NCBI GenBank assembly: GCA_034696485.1
Contig: JAQIWT010000136.1
Location: 1-32,300 of the forward strand
Direction of reading: 5' to 3'
DNA: 32,300 nucleotides
Source of the DNA: Isohypsibius dastychi
Taxonomy: Eukaryota; Tardigrada; Eutardigrada; Parachela; Isohypsibiidae
Below the pieces are notes generated by a model. That model was not told the origin of the DNA. It did no database searches and saw only the letters and a program-made list of their open reading frames with translations. The position numbers were made by a program, and so were the translations under genes. Below, piece after piece: positions 31,296-32,300 of the stretch; the stretch's first letter is position 1; each line of letters starts with the position of its first letter.

Positions 31296-31597
31296 AATGA
31301 ATTTGTGCTTGCCAGCTGGTTGTTGCAACATTCCTCTGTAACTTTTAGGTGTCTTTCCTGACACCTTGAAATCAGACGCATCTAGTGGCACCTCAGAGCA
31401 CAATCAAAATAGAGTAAACTCTCATCTTCTCGGTGCAGCTTTGTAAAGCTCACTCTTTTGACCGAATCGAGCAGGATATCCATTTCGCTAATTATGTAAG
31501 AGTAACTCATCAGCACGCTGTTCTTCTGAACGGTTCTTCTTATGCAATACGTAGATTCATGAACACAACTGAATAGCTTGAGGTACTTTCTGTTCCA

Positions 31598-31981
31598 ATG
31601 CTTCTAACTCACACTTTTCTCGTCCAAGACTCCAAAAACCGTGACCTCAAATACGATGTCAACCGACTCAAGCCACGGGACATCCAGCGACAAGACAAAA
31701 TATTTCTGTCCGTTTATTCAATCCTCATATTGTCTCTCATGCTTTTATGGCTTAATGTCAGTGGGAACCTCAGCTATTTTGTTCAACTTCGCCCGGAGAT
31801 TGACCCGCTGACTGTTAACTACGTCTGGATTGAGAACCGTCGGACAAATTATCCAAGAGACCTGGCCGCACTCCAGTATTTATCCATCTTATCAGCGATT
31901 CACAATTTGCCGACTTTCAAGATTCTCGTGCACACTAATGCCAACTTCTCTGGACCGTTATGGAATGCTGTTAGAAAAAAG
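31598..31981 (+). CDS. GT32-like (DXD-type) glycosyltransferase, first exon (partial)
   Basis: ATG at 31598 opens a frame with a cytoplasmic basic segment, a membrane anchor (FLSVYSILILSLMLLWLNV) and the start of a lumenal domain: LTVNYVWIENRR, ALQYLSILSAIHNLPTFKIL and VHTNANFSGPLWNAVRKK. The pattern V-YVW, then YLS-LSA----P--I--H and G-LW, fits the N-terminal part of glycosyltransferase family 32 / alpha-1,4-galactosyltransferase-type proteins; the DxD site would come later. The frame then runs straight into the heptanucleotide repeat at 32002. I place the likely exon end at 31981 (AAAAAAG|GTCGGC, phase 0, weak donor), with the repeat in the first intron. The rest lies beyond the window, or the gene has been cut by the repeat. 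Confidence 0.6.
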
Positions 31982-32001
31982 GTCGGCTATTGCTTTAACT
32001 C

Positions 32002-32141
32002 AGAACTCGGAACTCAGAATTCGGAACTCGGATTTCGGAACTCGGATCTCGGAACTCGGAAATCGGAATTCGGAACTCGGAATTCGGAACTCTGAATTCG
32101 GAACTTGGAATTCGGAACTCGGAATTCGGAATTCGGAATTT
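32002..32141. repeat. Heptanucleotide tandem repeat (GGAAYTC), about 20 units
   Basis: Twenty consecutive 7-nt units fill 140 nt, mostly GGAACTC and GGAATTC, partly alternating so that a 14-nt higher-order unit is visible; variants include AGAACTC, GGATTTC, GGATCTC, GGAAATC and TGAATTC. Decay continues into 32142-32210. Seven is not a multiple of three and the unit contains no stop, so several frames on both strands stay open and give false NSELGTR-type ORFs. Confidence 0.92.
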
Positions 32142-32300
32142 GAAAACAAATTCAGAACTCGAAACAATAGACTTGAAATTTGGATCATGCAATTCGAAAT
32201 TTGAAGTTCGTAATTGAACCCCACCAGTCACAGCTGCAGGTAGAGGGCTATTTCGATACTGGCTTGTTTTTGTTACTAAAAAATCCTTTTCTTAATATCC

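Noticed and set aside
31995-32231. ORFs on both strands with NSELGTR / RNSEFRIPSSE repeats
   Set aside because: They come from the stop-free 7-nt repeat, which stays open in several frames; not evidence of a repeat protein.
1-32300. CRISPR array, transposon, or bacterial operon
   Set aside because: No spaced identical repeats, no transposase, reverse transcriptase or terminal repeats were seen, and introns with eukaryotic signals pervade the window.

Overview
The window is animal nuclear DNA, probably from a small-genome protostome. Genes carry short GT-AG introns (mostly about 50-80 nt, one apparent 39-nt and one apparent GC-AG intron). Several genes have their own TATA box and AATAAA signal, and the protein families are metazoan: rhodopsin-class GPCRs, a natriuretic-peptide-receptor ectodomain, YIPF, Gal3ST-type sulfotransferase, GT10 fucosyltransferases. 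A tardigrade would fit, but that is inference only. There is no bacterial, viral or transposon gene, no rRNA or tRNA that I could recognise, and no CRISPR.

Layout. 0-8 kb: the last exon of a TRH-receptor-like GPCR (800-1078, +), a tentative minus-strand gene (2325-3322), a complete two-exon gene for a small secreted cysteine-containing peptide (3988-4369), and a muscarinic-like GPCR broken by a reading-frame change (6469-7405). 8.2-11.4 kb: a nine-exon YIPF1/2-type Golgi protein with an unusual Ser/Thr-rich tail. 11.4-19.5 kb, all minus strand: an HtrL/YibB-type protein, an SGNH/PC-esterase-like Golgi protein, a twelve-exon natriuretic-peptide-receptor-like protein that ends shortly after its membrane helix (clearance-receptor architecture, no cyclase), and an alpha-1,3-fucosyltransferase-like (GT10) gene. 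20.0-32.3 kb, all plus strand: a galactose-3-O-sulfotransferase-like gene, three tandem single-exon glycine-rich secreted proteins sharing a hydrophobic ..LLGLxLISRLPT end, a METTL24/FkbM-type methyltransferase, a second SGNH/PC-esterase-like gene, a second GT10 gene, and the first exon of a GT32-like glycosyltransferase that runs into a heptanucleotide repeat.

The main interpretation is that 11.4-32 kb is a locus dense in Golgi carbohydrate-modifying enzymes: two fucosyltransferase-like, two candidate sugar O-acyl transfer/esterase, one sulfotransferase, one methyltransferase and two putative glycosyltransferases, arranged around a divergent intergenic region at 19508-20090. Two families (SGNH and GT10) occur once in each arm, with conserved exon structures. 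Together they could build and cap a fucosylated, sulfated, methylated and acylated glycan, perhaps on secreted glycoproteins such as the N-glycosylation-site-bearing glycine-rich proteins in the same locus. The chemistry is known for the families; the joint pathway is a hypothesis. Exon boundaries were read by eye from splice signals, phase and homology.
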